NCBI GenBank assembly: GCA_001438205.1
Contig: LICG01000013.1
Span: 1-41,872 of the forward strand
Origin: Cryomorphaceae bacterium BACL7 MAG-120322-bin74
GTDB lineage: Bacteria > Bacteroidota > Bacteroidia > Flavobacteriales > Schleiferiaceae
Direction of reading: 5' to 3'
DNA length: 41,872 bases
The stretch's first letter is position 1. Every line of letters starts with the position of its first letter. Positions 15,826 to 23,375 of the stretch are shown piece after piece. The translations under genes were made by a program, and so were the position numbers. The notes beneath the pieces were generated by a model. It was not told the DNA's origin. It did not search any database and worked only from the letters and a program-made list of their open reading frames with translations.

Positions 15826-17178
15826 TTACTTTGCCTTAACTTCTTTAAGGCGGCCAGCCCAATACGCATCGGCCACCAAGCTGTTGAGGTAGGGGCCTAA
15901 TTGGTTAAACCGAGTGAGTTTCTTTTTGAGCGTTTTTAGGTCCTGTGTTTCCGATGCCAATTCTGTCGTGGTGTACCCCATGCATTGATGGTCTTCAACC
16001 AAGAACACCGTATTCATTCCAGACTTTCTGCCTTTGTCCACCAAAACCATTTGAGGGCGGGGCCAAGTGACTTGGTGAAGGGGGGTGTATTTGCCTGTCA
16101 AAGGGCCTCCTACATCGTGGGTGGTTATCCCTTCAAATGAAAAATCGCGAAGGGCTTTTTCGATTGCGGGAACGTGTTTGGGCAAGGCAATAGCGGAAGG
16201 CAAAACACCTGTGCGCATTGCCCAACGGGCTAAAACCTTCACGCCAGCCGTGCCATCGGCAACTTGAAGATGGGGCAGATCATGGCGAATGGCCCGTATA
16301 TCCCATAGGTCACCTTGATCTGCCGCAACCGGAAATAAGCCCAAGCGCAAACTGTATTTGTCTTTGGGGCTATTGTAGGCGGGCTTGAGCTTTTGCAGGG
16401 CTAGGTGCTCAAGGATTTCAGCCAAGAGAAGGCTGCCTGTTTCTTCCACACGAAGGGAGCGAACCTCTGCTTGAAGCGCTAAAGCCTTCTCATTGGTTGA
16501 AAGGAAATGACGGTCAATACGCACCCGTAACTGGTCACTTTTGCCAATGTAAATCACCTCCCCTTTTTCGTTGAAGAGGTAGTAAATACCGGTGGTTTTA
16601 ACGAGGGGCTCAATCTGTTTGCTAAATGGATGGCTTCCCGTTGCAGCAGGTTGCTTCAAGAACACTCCCTCAATATATTTTTCTCGGTCTATTTCAAGGA
16701 GAATCTGTAAAAGTTTTACTGTAGCACGCGCGTCGCCATCCGCGCGGTGACGTTTGGCATTGGTGATGCCGAGCTCCTCACAAAGAGTGGCGAGTCCGTA
16801 TGCAGGCAGGTCTGGGATAAATTTCTGCGCAAGGGGAATGGTGTCTAGGACGGTGCGTTGATAATCATAGCCTAGTCGCGCAAATTCCTCACGCAAAACC
16901 CGATAGTCAAAGGGCGCATTGTGCGCAACAAAAATGGATCCTTCTGTGAGTTTTACAATCCGCTTGGCGATTTCATGAAAACGGGGAGCGCTTTGTACGT
17001 CCCGTTGTTTAATACCCGTCAACTTTTGCACAAATGGAGGGATAGGACAGTCTGGATTGACCAATGAGATGAATTGGTCGACAATATCTTTTCCATCAAA
17101 AAGGAAGATGGCCACCTCTATGATTCGTTCTTCACTGGGCTTGCCTCCGGTAGCCTCAAGGTCAATCACTGCGTACAT
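15826..17178 (-). CDS. DEDDh exonuclease fused to a GIY-YIG nuclease
   Basis: 450 residues with two nuclease domains. Residues 1-165 are a DnaQ-like 3'-5' exonuclease with all four acidic positions visible (Asp6 and Glu8 in IDLEATGG, Asp91 in NAPFDYRVL, Asp147 or 149) and the His144 of the DEDDh type. Residues 195-275 are a GIY-YIG endonuclease of the UvrC N-terminal/Cho type: GIYYLFNEKGEVIYIGKS (197-214), Arg in RVRIDRHF and the catalytic Glu in AEILEHLALQKLKPAYN. The last 170 residues are not recognised. Similar DnaQ-plus-GIY-YIG proteins occur in Bacteroidota and Actinobacteria and are thought to act in DNA repair; substrate unknown. It follows the yggS-type gene by 2 bases. Confidence 0.88.
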   Translation of the reverse strand: MYAVIDLEATGGKPSEERIIEVAIFLFDGKDIVDQFISLVNPDCPIPPFVQKLTGIKQRDVQSAPRFHEIAKRIVKLTEGSIFVAHNAPFDYRVLREEFARLGYDYQRTVLDTIPLAQKFIPDLPAYGLATLCEELGITNAKRHRADGDARATVKLLQILLEIDREKYIEGVFLKQPAATGSHPFSKQIEPLVKTTGIYYLFNEKGEVIYIGKSDQLRVRIDRHFLSTNEKALALQAEVRSLRVEETGSLLLAEILEHLALQKLKPAYNSPKDKYSLRLGLFPVAADQGDLWDIRAIRHDLPHLQVADGTAGVKVLARWAMRTGVLPSAIALPKHVPAIEKALRDFSFEGITTHDVGGPLTGKYTPLHQVTWPRPQMVLVDKGRKSGMNTVFLVEDHQCMGYTTTELASETQDLKTLKKKLTRFNQLGPYLNSLVADAYWAGRLKEVKAK

Positions 17179-17180
17179 GC

Positions 17181-17837
17181 TCAGGTTGTTCTAGTACCAA
17201 AAATGGCTGTGCCCACCCGAACGAGGTTGGAGCCGCATTCTAAGGCAATGGGAAAGTCTCCGCTCATGCCCATACTCAGGGTATTAAACGCAGGTTGAAT
17301 AGGTTGTAGTTCTTGATAGATCTGAGCAAGAAAAGTAAACTCATCTCGTATTTGCTGTGTGTCTTGGGTAAAAGTGGCCATGCCCATCAGTCCGCAAATA
17401 TGTAGATTGGGATAGGCCTGGGCTAAATCCTCTTGGCAAAGGGCCCTTATTTCTTCTGCAGAAAATCCAAATTTGCTGTCTTCTTTCGCGATATGTACCT
17501 GCAACAAAGCATGCACCTTGCGGCCTGCCTTGGCAGCTTCCTTCTGAAGTGCGTGTAGCACCTTTAGGCGATCCAAGCCATGCACCATGTGAACAAAGCC
17601 AATAAAATCCTTGATCTTATTGGTTTGAATATGCCCTATCATGTGCCACAAAATATCGGAGGGCAATCTTTCTGCTTTGCCTTTGAGGTCTTGGACGCGA
17701 TTTTCGCCAAAATGCCTTTGGCCTGCTCCGTGGGCAGATAAAATGGCCTCATCGGGTTGCGTTTTAGAAACCGCAACCAAGGTGGCGTTTTCTGGAATTT
17801 GCTTCCGAACCTTGGAGAGTTGCTCGACTATTTCCAT
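17181..17837 (-). CDS. YggS/PLPBP-type pyridoxal-phosphate homeostasis protein
   Basis: 218 residues, typical length. The PLP-binding lysine is in VAVSKTQPDEAI (Lys25 or nearby), and family motifs FGENRVQDLKGK, WHMIGHIQTNKIKDF, LLQVHIAKEDSKFGF and the terminal LSMGMSGDFPIALECGSNLVRVGTAIFG are all there. The protein is a single-domain alanine-racemase-like barrel that carries PLP but has no known catalytic activity, and it influences vitamin B6 and amino-acid balance. The start overlaps the DUF1015 stop by 10 bases, and a TTACTTTG box lies 5 bases ahead of the ATG. Its PLP role fits the neighbouring PLP enzyme serC, but that link is only a suggestion. Confidence 0.93.
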   Translation of the reverse strand: MEIVEQLSKVRKQIPENATLVAVSKTQPDEAILSAHGAGQRHFGENRVQDLKGKAERLPSDILWHMIGHIQTNKIKDFIGFVHMVHGLDRLKVLHALQKEAAKAGRKVHALLQVHIAKEDSKFGFSAEEIRALCQEDLAQAYPNLHICGLMGMATFTQDTQQIRDEFTFLAQIYQELQPIQPAFNTLSMGMSGDFPIALECGSNLVRVGTAIFGTRTT

Positions 17838-18952
17838 GCGTACAAAGTAATGCCGGAGCGCAATTTTGGCTCAATATACGTGCTCTTCGGGGGGAGGGAT
17901 AGCCCTTGATCTGCCCCAATTTTTACCGCATCCCAGGCGGGTGGAGGGAGAATAAAAACAACTTCATTCTTCTTGCGCACCTTTTCTACCTCGTCTAAAG
18001 CCAGGGTCCCAGGTTCATAGCGCATACGTTCATCACTGCGCTCGTCCTCAATTTGCCATAAGGGCTTCAGGATTTGGTCATAGACCCATCCACTTTCGGG
18101 GAATTGTAATCCCTTTGCGGGGATGTGCCACCAGCCTTGATGATCTAGAGCAAAGAGGCCTTCTTTTGGTAGGCCTGATGGACGTGCTTCTAGTTGTCTA
18201 GCTGCCAAAGGGGTTCGCCAGTCTATCTTGTTTGCATTGCGCACAATGCGGTGAAATGGGGCAATGCGCAATTGGCTTTCACATAGAACAAATGCCATAA
18301 CCCCTTCGGAAGCAGCTACACGCTCAGAGGAAGCCAGTCGGTGGTGCCCATCCGCTACATAAAAAGCAGGGCAAGATTGGGCGAAGGCACGTAAAGTAGA
18401 CACTTGTTCATCGGTAACCATCCAAAGTGCATGGAGTGCGCCATCTGCGGTGGCAAACTCTGTTTCTGGTCGCTCCAGAACTTTAGTTTGAATCAAAGCA
18501 TCCCATTCGGCATGCGGAGGGCGCGCAAGAAGTAAGGGCTCTGCGTGGAATCCGACCGTGTTTAAATAGCGGGCAAAGAGTTTCTCACGCTTGACGATAG
18601 TATTTTCATGTTTAACGATGAGGCCATTGCGGTAATCTTCATGGGTGATTAGACCGATGATGCCGGTAAACACATGGCCATCCCAGGTCTGCTGATAGAT
18701 ATACAGATGTGCTTGGTCATCTTGTGCGAGGTGGCCTTCCGCAAGAAAGCCTTCGTATCCGTCACGAACAGGTGAAAATCGCGCGTCTTTGGTCTCTCCG
18801 CGACGGTTCAATACATGTAAAAAAGAGTACGGGTTTGTCGCCAATTTCTGCGCCAACTCTTCTTCCGAATAGGTCATGTACGATCGCGTGCTGACCAGGG
18901 CAGCTAAAGCGCGTGGTGGGCGAATGGCCGCAAAAGGAAGGAGGGCTGGCAC
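17828..18952 (-). CDS. DUF1015 family protein
   Basis: 374 residues. The start (MPALLPFAAIRPPRALAALV) and the motifs NPYSFLHVLNR, TKDARFSPV, ITHEDYRNGLIVKHENT and especially FYVADGHHRLASSERVA (about residues 194-210) define the DUF1015 family, sometimes called SerC-linked or HrpB-like proteins of unknown biochemical role. The YVADGHHR segment resembles a nucleotide or phosphate-binding site, but no activity has been assigned that I know of. In Bacteroidota it commonly follows serA and serC, exactly as here, with 8 bases between the serA stop and its start. A link to serine metabolism is therefore inferred from conserved order. Confidence 0.88.
   Translation of the reverse strand: MPALLPFAAIRPPRALAALVSTRSYMTYSEEELAQKLATNPYSFLHVLNRRGETKDARFSPVRDGYEGFLAEGHLAQDDQAHLYIYQQTWDGHVFTGIIGLITHEDYRNGLIVKHENTIVKREKLFARYLNTVGFHAEPLLLARPPHAEWDALIQTKVLERPETEFATADGALHALWMVTDEQVSTLRAFAQSCPAFYVADGHHRLASSERVAASEGVMAFVLCESQLRIAPFHRIVRNANKIDWRTPLAARQLEARPSGLPKEGLFALDHQGWWHIPAKGLQFPESGWVYDQILKPLWQIEDERSDERMRYEPGTLALDEVEKVRKKNEVVFILPPPAWDAVKIGADQGLSLPPKSTYIEPKLRSGITLYAWK
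17843..17850 (-). promoter_or_regulatory. Possible -7 box variant (TTACTTTG) upstream of the yggS-type gene
   Basis: Minus-strand TTACTTTG, the same octamer as in front of dnaN, lies 5 bases before the ATG and inside the 3' end of the DUF1015 gene. It would allow expression of the PLP protein and the nuclease separately from the serC/serA operon. One spacer base short of the full consensus. Confidence 0.3.
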
Positions 18953-18960
18953 GCGTCCCT

Positions 18961-19905
18961 TTAGGCCAATGCCAAAATTTGTTCAGCTAGCTCAAGGCCA
19001 ATGCGGTCTTGGGCTTCTTCCGTGGCTGCGCCAATGTGCGGGCTCAAGGAGAGCTTTTCGTGCATGAGTACCTGCATGGCAGGGGCAGGCTCATTGACAA
19101 ATACGTCTAGGGCAGCGCCGGCTAGATGGCCATCGTTCAGCGCATCCAACAAGGCCACTTCGTTGACCACACCGCCGCGGGCAGCATTGACCAAGAAGGC
19201 CCCTGATTTCATGCTAGAAAGCTCAGCTGCCCCCATCACTTCCGAATTGCCGCCAACGTGTAGGGTGACAACATCAGCCGTAGAAAGCAACGTAGGCATG
19301 TCTAGCATGGTCGCCTGGGTAACTACATGTTGTCCATCTGCAAAGGGGACACGGAAGCTTGCGTCTTCTGCGTATGGGTCATGGGCGACTACCTTCATGC
19401 CAAGGCCATAGGCCATGCGGGCAACGGCGCGACCAATGCGACCAAAGCCAATAATGCCGATCGTTTTTCCGCGTAACTCACTGCCTTTGGCATAGGCCTT
19501 TTTGAGGTCATTGAAGCGGGTTTCGCCTTCTAGGGGCATCATGCGGTTGGCATCCGGTAAGAAGCGCAACATGCCGCCGAGGTGCGCAAAAACCAACTCG
19601 GCGACACTTTCTGAAGAGGCTGCCGGCGTGTTAAAAACATGACGGCCTTGCGCGCGGGCGTACGCCACATCAATATTGTCCATGCCTACGCCGCCGCGAC
19701 CGATCATGCGCAAGCCGGGGCATGCATCAATCAATTCAGCGCGCGCTGTTGTGGCAGAACGGACCAGCAAAACCTCTACGTTTTGGGCGTTAAGGTAGGA
19801 GGCTAATTGTTCTTGGGCGACTTTGGTCGTAAGGACATGATGACCTGCAGCGATGAGTGCATCGATACCGGCTTGGGCCATGCCGTCATTGGCGAGGATA
19901 TTCAT
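18961..19905 (-). CDS. serA: D-3-phosphoglycerate dehydrogenase, short type (D-2-hydroxyacid dehydrogenase)
   Basis: 314 residues. The NAD-binding motif is GIIGFGRIGRAVARMA (about residues 148-163). The catalytic set of the family is present: Arg in NAARGGVVNE, Glu in VNEPAPAM and His in LSPHIGAATEEAQ. It oxidises 3-phosphoglycerate to 3-phosphohydroxypyruvate, the first step of serine synthesis. It lacks the C-terminal ACT domain of E. coli SerA, so serine feedback by that route is not expected. The position directly after serC (39 bases) supports this function over other 2-hydroxyacid dehydrogenases. Confidence 0.9.
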   Translation of the reverse strand: MNILANDGMAQAGIDALIAAGHHVLTTKVAQEQLASYLNAQNVEVLLVRSATTARAELIDACPGLRMIGRGGVGMDNIDVAYARAQGRHVFNTPAASSESVAELVFAHLGGMLRFLPDANRMMPLEGETRFNDLKKAYAKGSELRGKTIGIIGFGRIGRAVARMAYGLGMKVVAHDPYAEDASFRVPFADGQHVVTQATMLDMPTLLSTADVVTLHVGGNSEVMGAAELSSMKSGAFLVNAARGGVVNEVALLDALNDGHLAGAALDVFVNEPAPAMQVLMHEKLSLSPHIGAATEEAQDRIGLELAEQILALA

Positions 19906-19944
19906 GGAATAGAAATATTTCAGATAAAAAGAAGGGGAATCTAC

Positions 19945-21012
19945 TTAATGGGTCTTTTCGAGATGTTGCATTACCTCTACCAGGACTTGTACACTCTCAA
20001 GCGGTAAAGCATTGTACATAGAGGCACGATAGCCGCCCACTGAGCGGTGGCCATGGATGCCGACAATACCCGCCTCTTTCCAAAGGGCATTAAAGACCTC
20101 TGCATGACTTTCGTCCTGTAGTAAGAAACACGCGTTCATGTCCGAACGGTCTTCTCCCGCTGCCGTTCCATAAAAAAGACGGTTACGGTCAATTTCGTTG
20201 TAAAGCAGTGCTGCTTTGGCTGTATTGACTTTTTCCATGGCGGCAAGTCCCCCTTGTTCTTTCATCCAGCGCAATGTCAACAGGGAAGTATAGACGCTAA
20301 AGACGGGTGGCGTGTTAAACATGGACTCCCCATCAATGTGGGTTTGGTAATCGAGCATGCTTGGAATGGAGCGTCCAGACTTCCCTAAAATGGAAGGCTT
20401 TACAGCGACCAAAGTGGCACCTGCAGGCCCCAGGTTTTTTTGCGCACCTGCATAGATCATGTCAAATTGCGTAAAATCTAGTTGGCGGCTAAAGATGTCC
20501 GATGACATATCACAAACCAGGGGCACTTCACACGTTGGGAAGGCCTTCATCTGGGTGCCAAAAATGGTATTGTTGCTGGTGCAGTGGAAATAATCTAAGT
20601 CGTGTCCGACCGAATAGCCTTTGGGGATGAAGTTAAAGTTGGCATCGGATGAAGTCCCTAAGATGTCCACATTGCCAAACAATTTTGCCTCTTCCACTGC
20701 TTTTTTGGCCCAAGTACCTGTGACGGTATACCCTGCTTTGCCCCCTGCTTTCATCAAATTGTAGGGGACCATACAAAACTGTAAACTAGCACCCCCTTGT
20801 AAAAAGAGTACTTGGTAATCATCGCCTAAGCCCATGAGCTCTTTTGTCAGGGCCATGGCCTCGTCCATGACGGCTACAAAATTTTTGTCGCGGTGACTGA
20901 TTTCGATCAGCGACAAGTCCATGTCGGCAAAATTCTGAATGGCAGAAGCGGCACCCGCTATAACCTCAGGAGCTAGGATACAGGGGCCGGCAGAAAAGTT
21001 GTGCTTTCTCAT
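19945..21012 (-). CDS. serC: Phosphoserine aminotransferase
   Basis: 355 residues, normal for SerC, a PLP-dependent class V aminotransferase. It begins MRKHNFSAGPCILAPEVI, the family start with the NFSAGP motif. The PLP lysine lies in MIYAGAQKNLGPAGATLV (about residue 193). The C-terminal GIVGIHGHRSVGGYRASMYNA is also conserved. It converts 3-phosphohydroxypyruvate and glutamate to O-phosphoserine, and can also act in vitamin B6 synthesis in some bacteria. A full-match promoter box (21052-21059) lies 39 bases upstream, so serC, serA and DUF1015 probably form an operon starting here. No serB-like phosphatase gene is nearby. Confidence 0.95.
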   Translation of the reverse strand: MRKHNFSAGPCILAPEVIAGAASAIQNFADMDLSLIEISHRDKNFVAVMDEAMALTKELMGLGDDYQVLFLQGGASLQFCMVPYNLMKAGGKAGYTVTGTWAKKAVEEAKLFGNVDILGTSSDANFNFIPKGYSVGHDLDYFHCTSNNTIFGTQMKAFPTCEVPLVCDMSSDIFSRQLDFTQFDMIYAGAQKNLGPAGATLVAVKPSILGKSGRSIPSMLDYQTHIDGESMFNTPPVFSVYTSLLTLRWMKEQGGLAAMEKVNTAKAALLYNEIDRNRLFYGTAAGEDRSDMNACFLLQDESHAEVFNALWKEAGIVGIHGHRSVGGYRASMYNALPLESVQVLVEVMQHLEKTH

Positions 21013-21051
21013 AGGGTAAATTGCATGTCAATATCCAAAGAAAGGATAGGT

Positions 21052-21059
21052 CAAAGGTA
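21052..21059 (-). promoter_or_regulatory. Bacteroidota -7 box (TACCTTTG) upstream of serC
   Basis: Minus-strand TACCTTTG matches TAnnTTTG in full. It lies 39 bases from the serC ATG in the 87-base gap after the preceding gene, giving an expected leader of about 30-35 bases. This is the most ordinary promoter geometry in the window. No good -33 TTTG was seen; the nearest candidate is GTTC about 21 bases upstream. Confidence 0.55.
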
Positions 21060-21099
21060 CCATTATCTACTTGGGATACCGAACATTGTGTAGTCTTTT

Positions 21100-21963
21100 T
21101 TACGGGGTTTCATTCGACCTGAGGTGCCATTTCCCTTGGTCAAAAAAGAGCAAATCAACCGCCAAGGTGGGGCCATAATGTTGAAACTCTCCGGGCTTTC
21201 CGTGGCGCAAAGGCGCAACTTCATCAATCAAAATCTCGGCGGCAGCTTTACCTGGGCGAATGGAGGCAGATACTTCAGGTGCGTAGCGCAAAATCAATCG
21301 CTTCGGCGGTTGGGCAAAATGCATCCCCGCAAAATCTTTCACCGCAAAAACGCGCGCGCCAAAATAGATCGTGCGTGTTTTGCCCTCCGAGGAGCTATGC
21401 ACTTTGCTGGGCCTTCCAAGTACCCAGGGCTCAATCCACTTCTTCTGGGCATGAACCCGATCTAGGCTTGCCATAAGGGCAATGTAGCGCGTTGTCCTAC
21501 GGTAACGTCTTGCCATAATTTGATACACAAAGCCCCCCGGCCACTGAGTATCATCTCCATCGGTGAATTCATCCCATGGCGTTGTCGCGTGCAAGGGCGT
21601 CAGGGTTGTCTGTCCGCTGATGTGGGCATGCACTTGGCCAAAGTAGGCATAGCCGCCGTCGTCTAGGGGCACGCCAAAAGTGTAGGCAATAAGTTTTTTA
21701 TCCTCCGAGATCGTTCGAAGAATGCCAGAGGGCAGGGATGTGGAAAAGGCTTCTTCCGGCAGTGCGGTTGCGCTGAGCGCTAGATGCAGAAGGGAGTCAA
21801 GTTTTTGGCCGTTAGCCAGGCGTTGGGATTCGGACGAACCCTCTTGAAAATGGCAGGTGGAAACCGCATGCCACCATGTACTATCGGGGATAGAAAAAAA
21901 GCCCTGCGCAGCCGCTTCAGTGCAAGCTGAGAGTAAAAGTGCGACCGCGAGGGCTTTGGTCAT
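21100..21963 (-). CDS. Uncharacterised exported protein, conserved-looking, between ferredoxin and serC
   Basis: 287 residues from the ATG at 21963, 4 bases after the ferredoxin stop; longer upstream frames would run into the ferredoxin gene. The start MTKALAVALLLSACTEAAAQ is a signal peptide. It contains both a lipobox (LSAC, Cys14) and a signal peptidase I-like AAAQ site, so it is either a lipoprotein or a periplasmic protein. The mature part has no known catalytic motif I can name. The C-terminal third (YFGARVFAVKD, RLILRYAPEVSASIR, EFQHYGPTLAVDLLFFDQGKW) resembles, from memory, a family of uncharacterised Bacteroidota exported proteins with KRVIFEYSAQASMSLRYD-like segments. The role is unknown. 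Its stop is followed by the serC leader. Confidence 0.7.
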   Translation of the reverse strand: MTKALAVALLLSACTEAAAQGFFSIPDSTWWHAVSTCHFQEGSSESQRLANGQKLDSLLHLALSATALPEEAFSTSLPSGILRTISEDKKLIAYTFGVPLDDGGYAYFGQVHAHISGQTTLTPLHATTPWDEFTDGDDTQWPGGFVYQIMARRYRRTTRYIALMASLDRVHAQKKWIEPWVLGRPSKVHSSSEGKTRTIYFGARVFAVKDFAGMHFAQPPKRLILRYAPEVSASIRPGKAAAEILIDEVAPLRHGKPGEFQHYGPTLAVDLLFFDQGKWHLRSNETP

Positions 21964-21967
21964 TCGG

Positions 21968-22318
21968 TTATTCAGCGTGTAAGAATGCTTTTTTCTGAAG
22001 CAGTGCTTCGGGGGTTTCCACATGTGCATCGTCTGGTACGCAACAATCTACGGGGCAAACCTCTGCACATTGTGGCGTTTCATGAAAACCCTGACACTCT
22101 GTGCACTTGTCTGTCACGATGTAGTAGTAATCAAAGCTGACCGGCTCTTGCACCTTGTCTGCGGTGGTTTCTTGGCCTGATGGGGCAACGAGGCCGCCTT
22201 CAAGGGTTGTGCCGTCTGCAAAGCGCCATTCCATCCCGCCTTCATAGATGGCGTTGTTGGGGCACTCGGACTCGCAAGCGCCGCAGTTAATGCATTCATC
22301 TGTAATCGTGATCGCCAT
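21968..22318 (-). CDS. 4Fe-4S dicluster ferredoxin
   Basis: 116 residues with two Cys clusters. The first is CINCGACESECP near the N-terminus (residues 9-20), and the second is CTECQGFHETPQCAEVCP (about 74-91), which has a longer spacing between its second and third Cys than a standard 8Fe ferredoxin, as in the Alvin/Bacteroidota type. It is a small soluble electron carrier, and ends in a Glu/Ala-rich tail. It lies opposite the acyl-CoA reductase gene and shares a 41-base gap holding two promoter boxes. In Bacteroidota this ferredoxin is regularly found with the acyl-CoA reductase, serC and serA, but its redox partner is not known. The exported protein gene follows after 4 bases. Confidence 0.92.
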   Translation of the reverse strand: MAITITDECINCGACESECPNNAIYEGGMEWRFADGTTLEGGLVAPSGQETTADKVQEPVSFDYYYIVTDKCTECQGFHETPQCAEVCPVDCCVPDDAHVETPEALLQKKAFLHAE

Positions 22319-22330
22319 GGGGGTCGTCGT

Positions 22331-22338
22331 TACTTTTG
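22331..22338 (+). promoter_or_regulatory. Bacteroidota -7 box (TACTTTTG) for the acyl-CoA reductase gene
   Basis: Plus-strand TACTTTTG, full TAnnTTTG match, 21 bases before the ATG at 22360. Only 2 bases separate it from the minus-strand box at 22341-22348, so the two polymerases would face each other and probably cannot occupy the site together. An in-frame TTG at 22336 overlaps this box and is therefore unlikely to be the start. Confidence 0.55.
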
Positions 22339-22340
22339 CA

Positions 22341-22348
22341 CAAAGATA
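22341..22348 (-). promoter_or_regulatory. Bacteroidota -7 box (TATCTTTG) for the ferredoxin gene
   Basis: Minus-strand TATCTTTG is a full TAnnTTTG match, 22 bases before the ferredoxin ATG at 22318. With the plus-strand box it forms a mirror-image pair with near-equal distances to the two start codons. Confidence 0.55.
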
Positions 22349-22359
22349 CAGACCTGCTC

Positions 22360-23355
22360 ATGGATACCCGTTTAAAGAACTTGGAAGTTTTAGGAAAGGC
22401 TTTGGCCGAGATGGTACAAGACCAAGAATTGCTGGCGCAGGCCAGGGCAAAAAACGCATGGTTTACGCCAGCTTTTGTCCAGCGTTCCTTGGAAGGGTGG
22501 GCCCATGCTTTGCGCCCAGAAGCCCTAGCGATTTGGGCGACTCAACGTGGCACGCCGCCCCTTGTGGCGGGCAAAACACCCCTCATTGTAGGGGTGCTGT
22601 GCGCCGGAAACTTGCCTCTAGTTGGACTACATGACATCCTCATGGGCTATTTGGCGGGCCTGCGTGTCCATTACAAGCCCTCTTCGGAGGATGCGGTTGT
22701 ATTGCCGGCGGTAGTGAAAAAACTTTTGTCTTTGGATGCAACGGCGCAGCTGATTCAAGTCGAAAAGATGACCCAGATTGACGCTTTACTGGCGACGGGC
22801 AGTGACAATACCTTGCGTTATTTCCGTCATTACTTTGGGCACATACCTCATGTATTGCGTGGGTCACGGACTTCGGTGGCTGTATTGACAGGTCAAGAGA
22901 CCGAGGAAGATATGGCCGGCTTGTCCGAGGATATTTTTAGCTACTTCGGCCGTGGTTGCCGCAGTGTGACCCATGTATTTGTGCCTCAGGATTTTGATAT
23001 TCAGCGTCTTTTTGCTGCTTGGTATGGCTGGGGACATCTTGCCGAGCACGCTAGGTATGGCAGCAACTATGACTACCATCGGGCGCTCTTTATGCTCAAC
23101 AAGGAGCCCTTTTTGGAAAACAATTTTGCTCTCCTGCGTGAACATGCCTCCTTGAAGCCTCCCGTGGGCGTGGTGCACATGACGCGCTATCCCACGAAGG
23201 AATCGGTCGATACGCTCTTGTCAGCGCAAAAGGAGGCCCTTCAGACGATCGTTGGGCATGGCTACGCCACGGCCTTTGGTCAAAGTCAATGGCCTGAGCT
23301 TTGGGATTTTGCGGACCAAATGGATACGTATGCCTTTTTGATGTCTTTGGACTGA
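22360..23355 (+). CDS. Acyl-CoA reductase (LuxC-like)
   Basis: 331 residues from the ATG at 22360; an in-frame TTG at 22336 overlaps the promoter box and is not the start. It belongs to the LuxC/acyl-CoA reductase group of the aldehyde dehydrogenase superfamily: VGVLCAGNLPLVGLHDILMG (starting near residue 68) and RGSRTSVAVLTGQETEEDMAGL, then DIFSYFGRGCRSVTHVFVP with the conserved Gly-Arg-Gly-Cys where Cys is the likely nucleophile. The reaction is expected to be reduction of an acyl-thioester to an aldehyde, but its substrate in non-luminous Bacteroidota is not known. It stands head to head with the ferredoxin and lacks other lux genes, so luminescence is not implied. Confidence 0.88.
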   Translation: MDTRLKNLEVLGKALAEMVQDQELLAQARAKNAWFTPAFVQRSLEGWAHALRPEALAIWATQRGTPPLVAGKTPLIVGVLCAGNLPLVGLHDILMGYLAGLRVHYKPSSEDAVVLPAVVKKLLSLDATAQLIQVEKMTQIDALLATGSDNTLRYFRHYFGHIPHVLRGSRTSVAVLTGQETEEDMAGLSEDIFSYFGRGCRSVTHVFVPQDFDIQRLFAAWYGWGHLAEHARYGSNYDYHRALFMLNKEPFLENNFALLREHASLKPPVGVVHMTRYPTKESVDTLLSAQKEALQTIVGHGYATAFGQSQWPELWDFADQMDTYAFLMSLD

Positions 23356-23375
23356 TTCTGAAAAGGTTGAAACAC

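Noticed and set aside
15807-15829. Inverted repeat GTAAGC / GCTTAC between two convergent genes
   Set aside because: Six base pairs with an 11-base loop, overlapping coding ends and without a T-run; too weak for a terminator.
22360-23355. Bioluminescence (lux) function for the LuxC-like reductase
   Set aside because: No luxA, luxB, luxD or luxE is present; the gene sits in a conserved non-luminous Bacteroidota neighbourhood.
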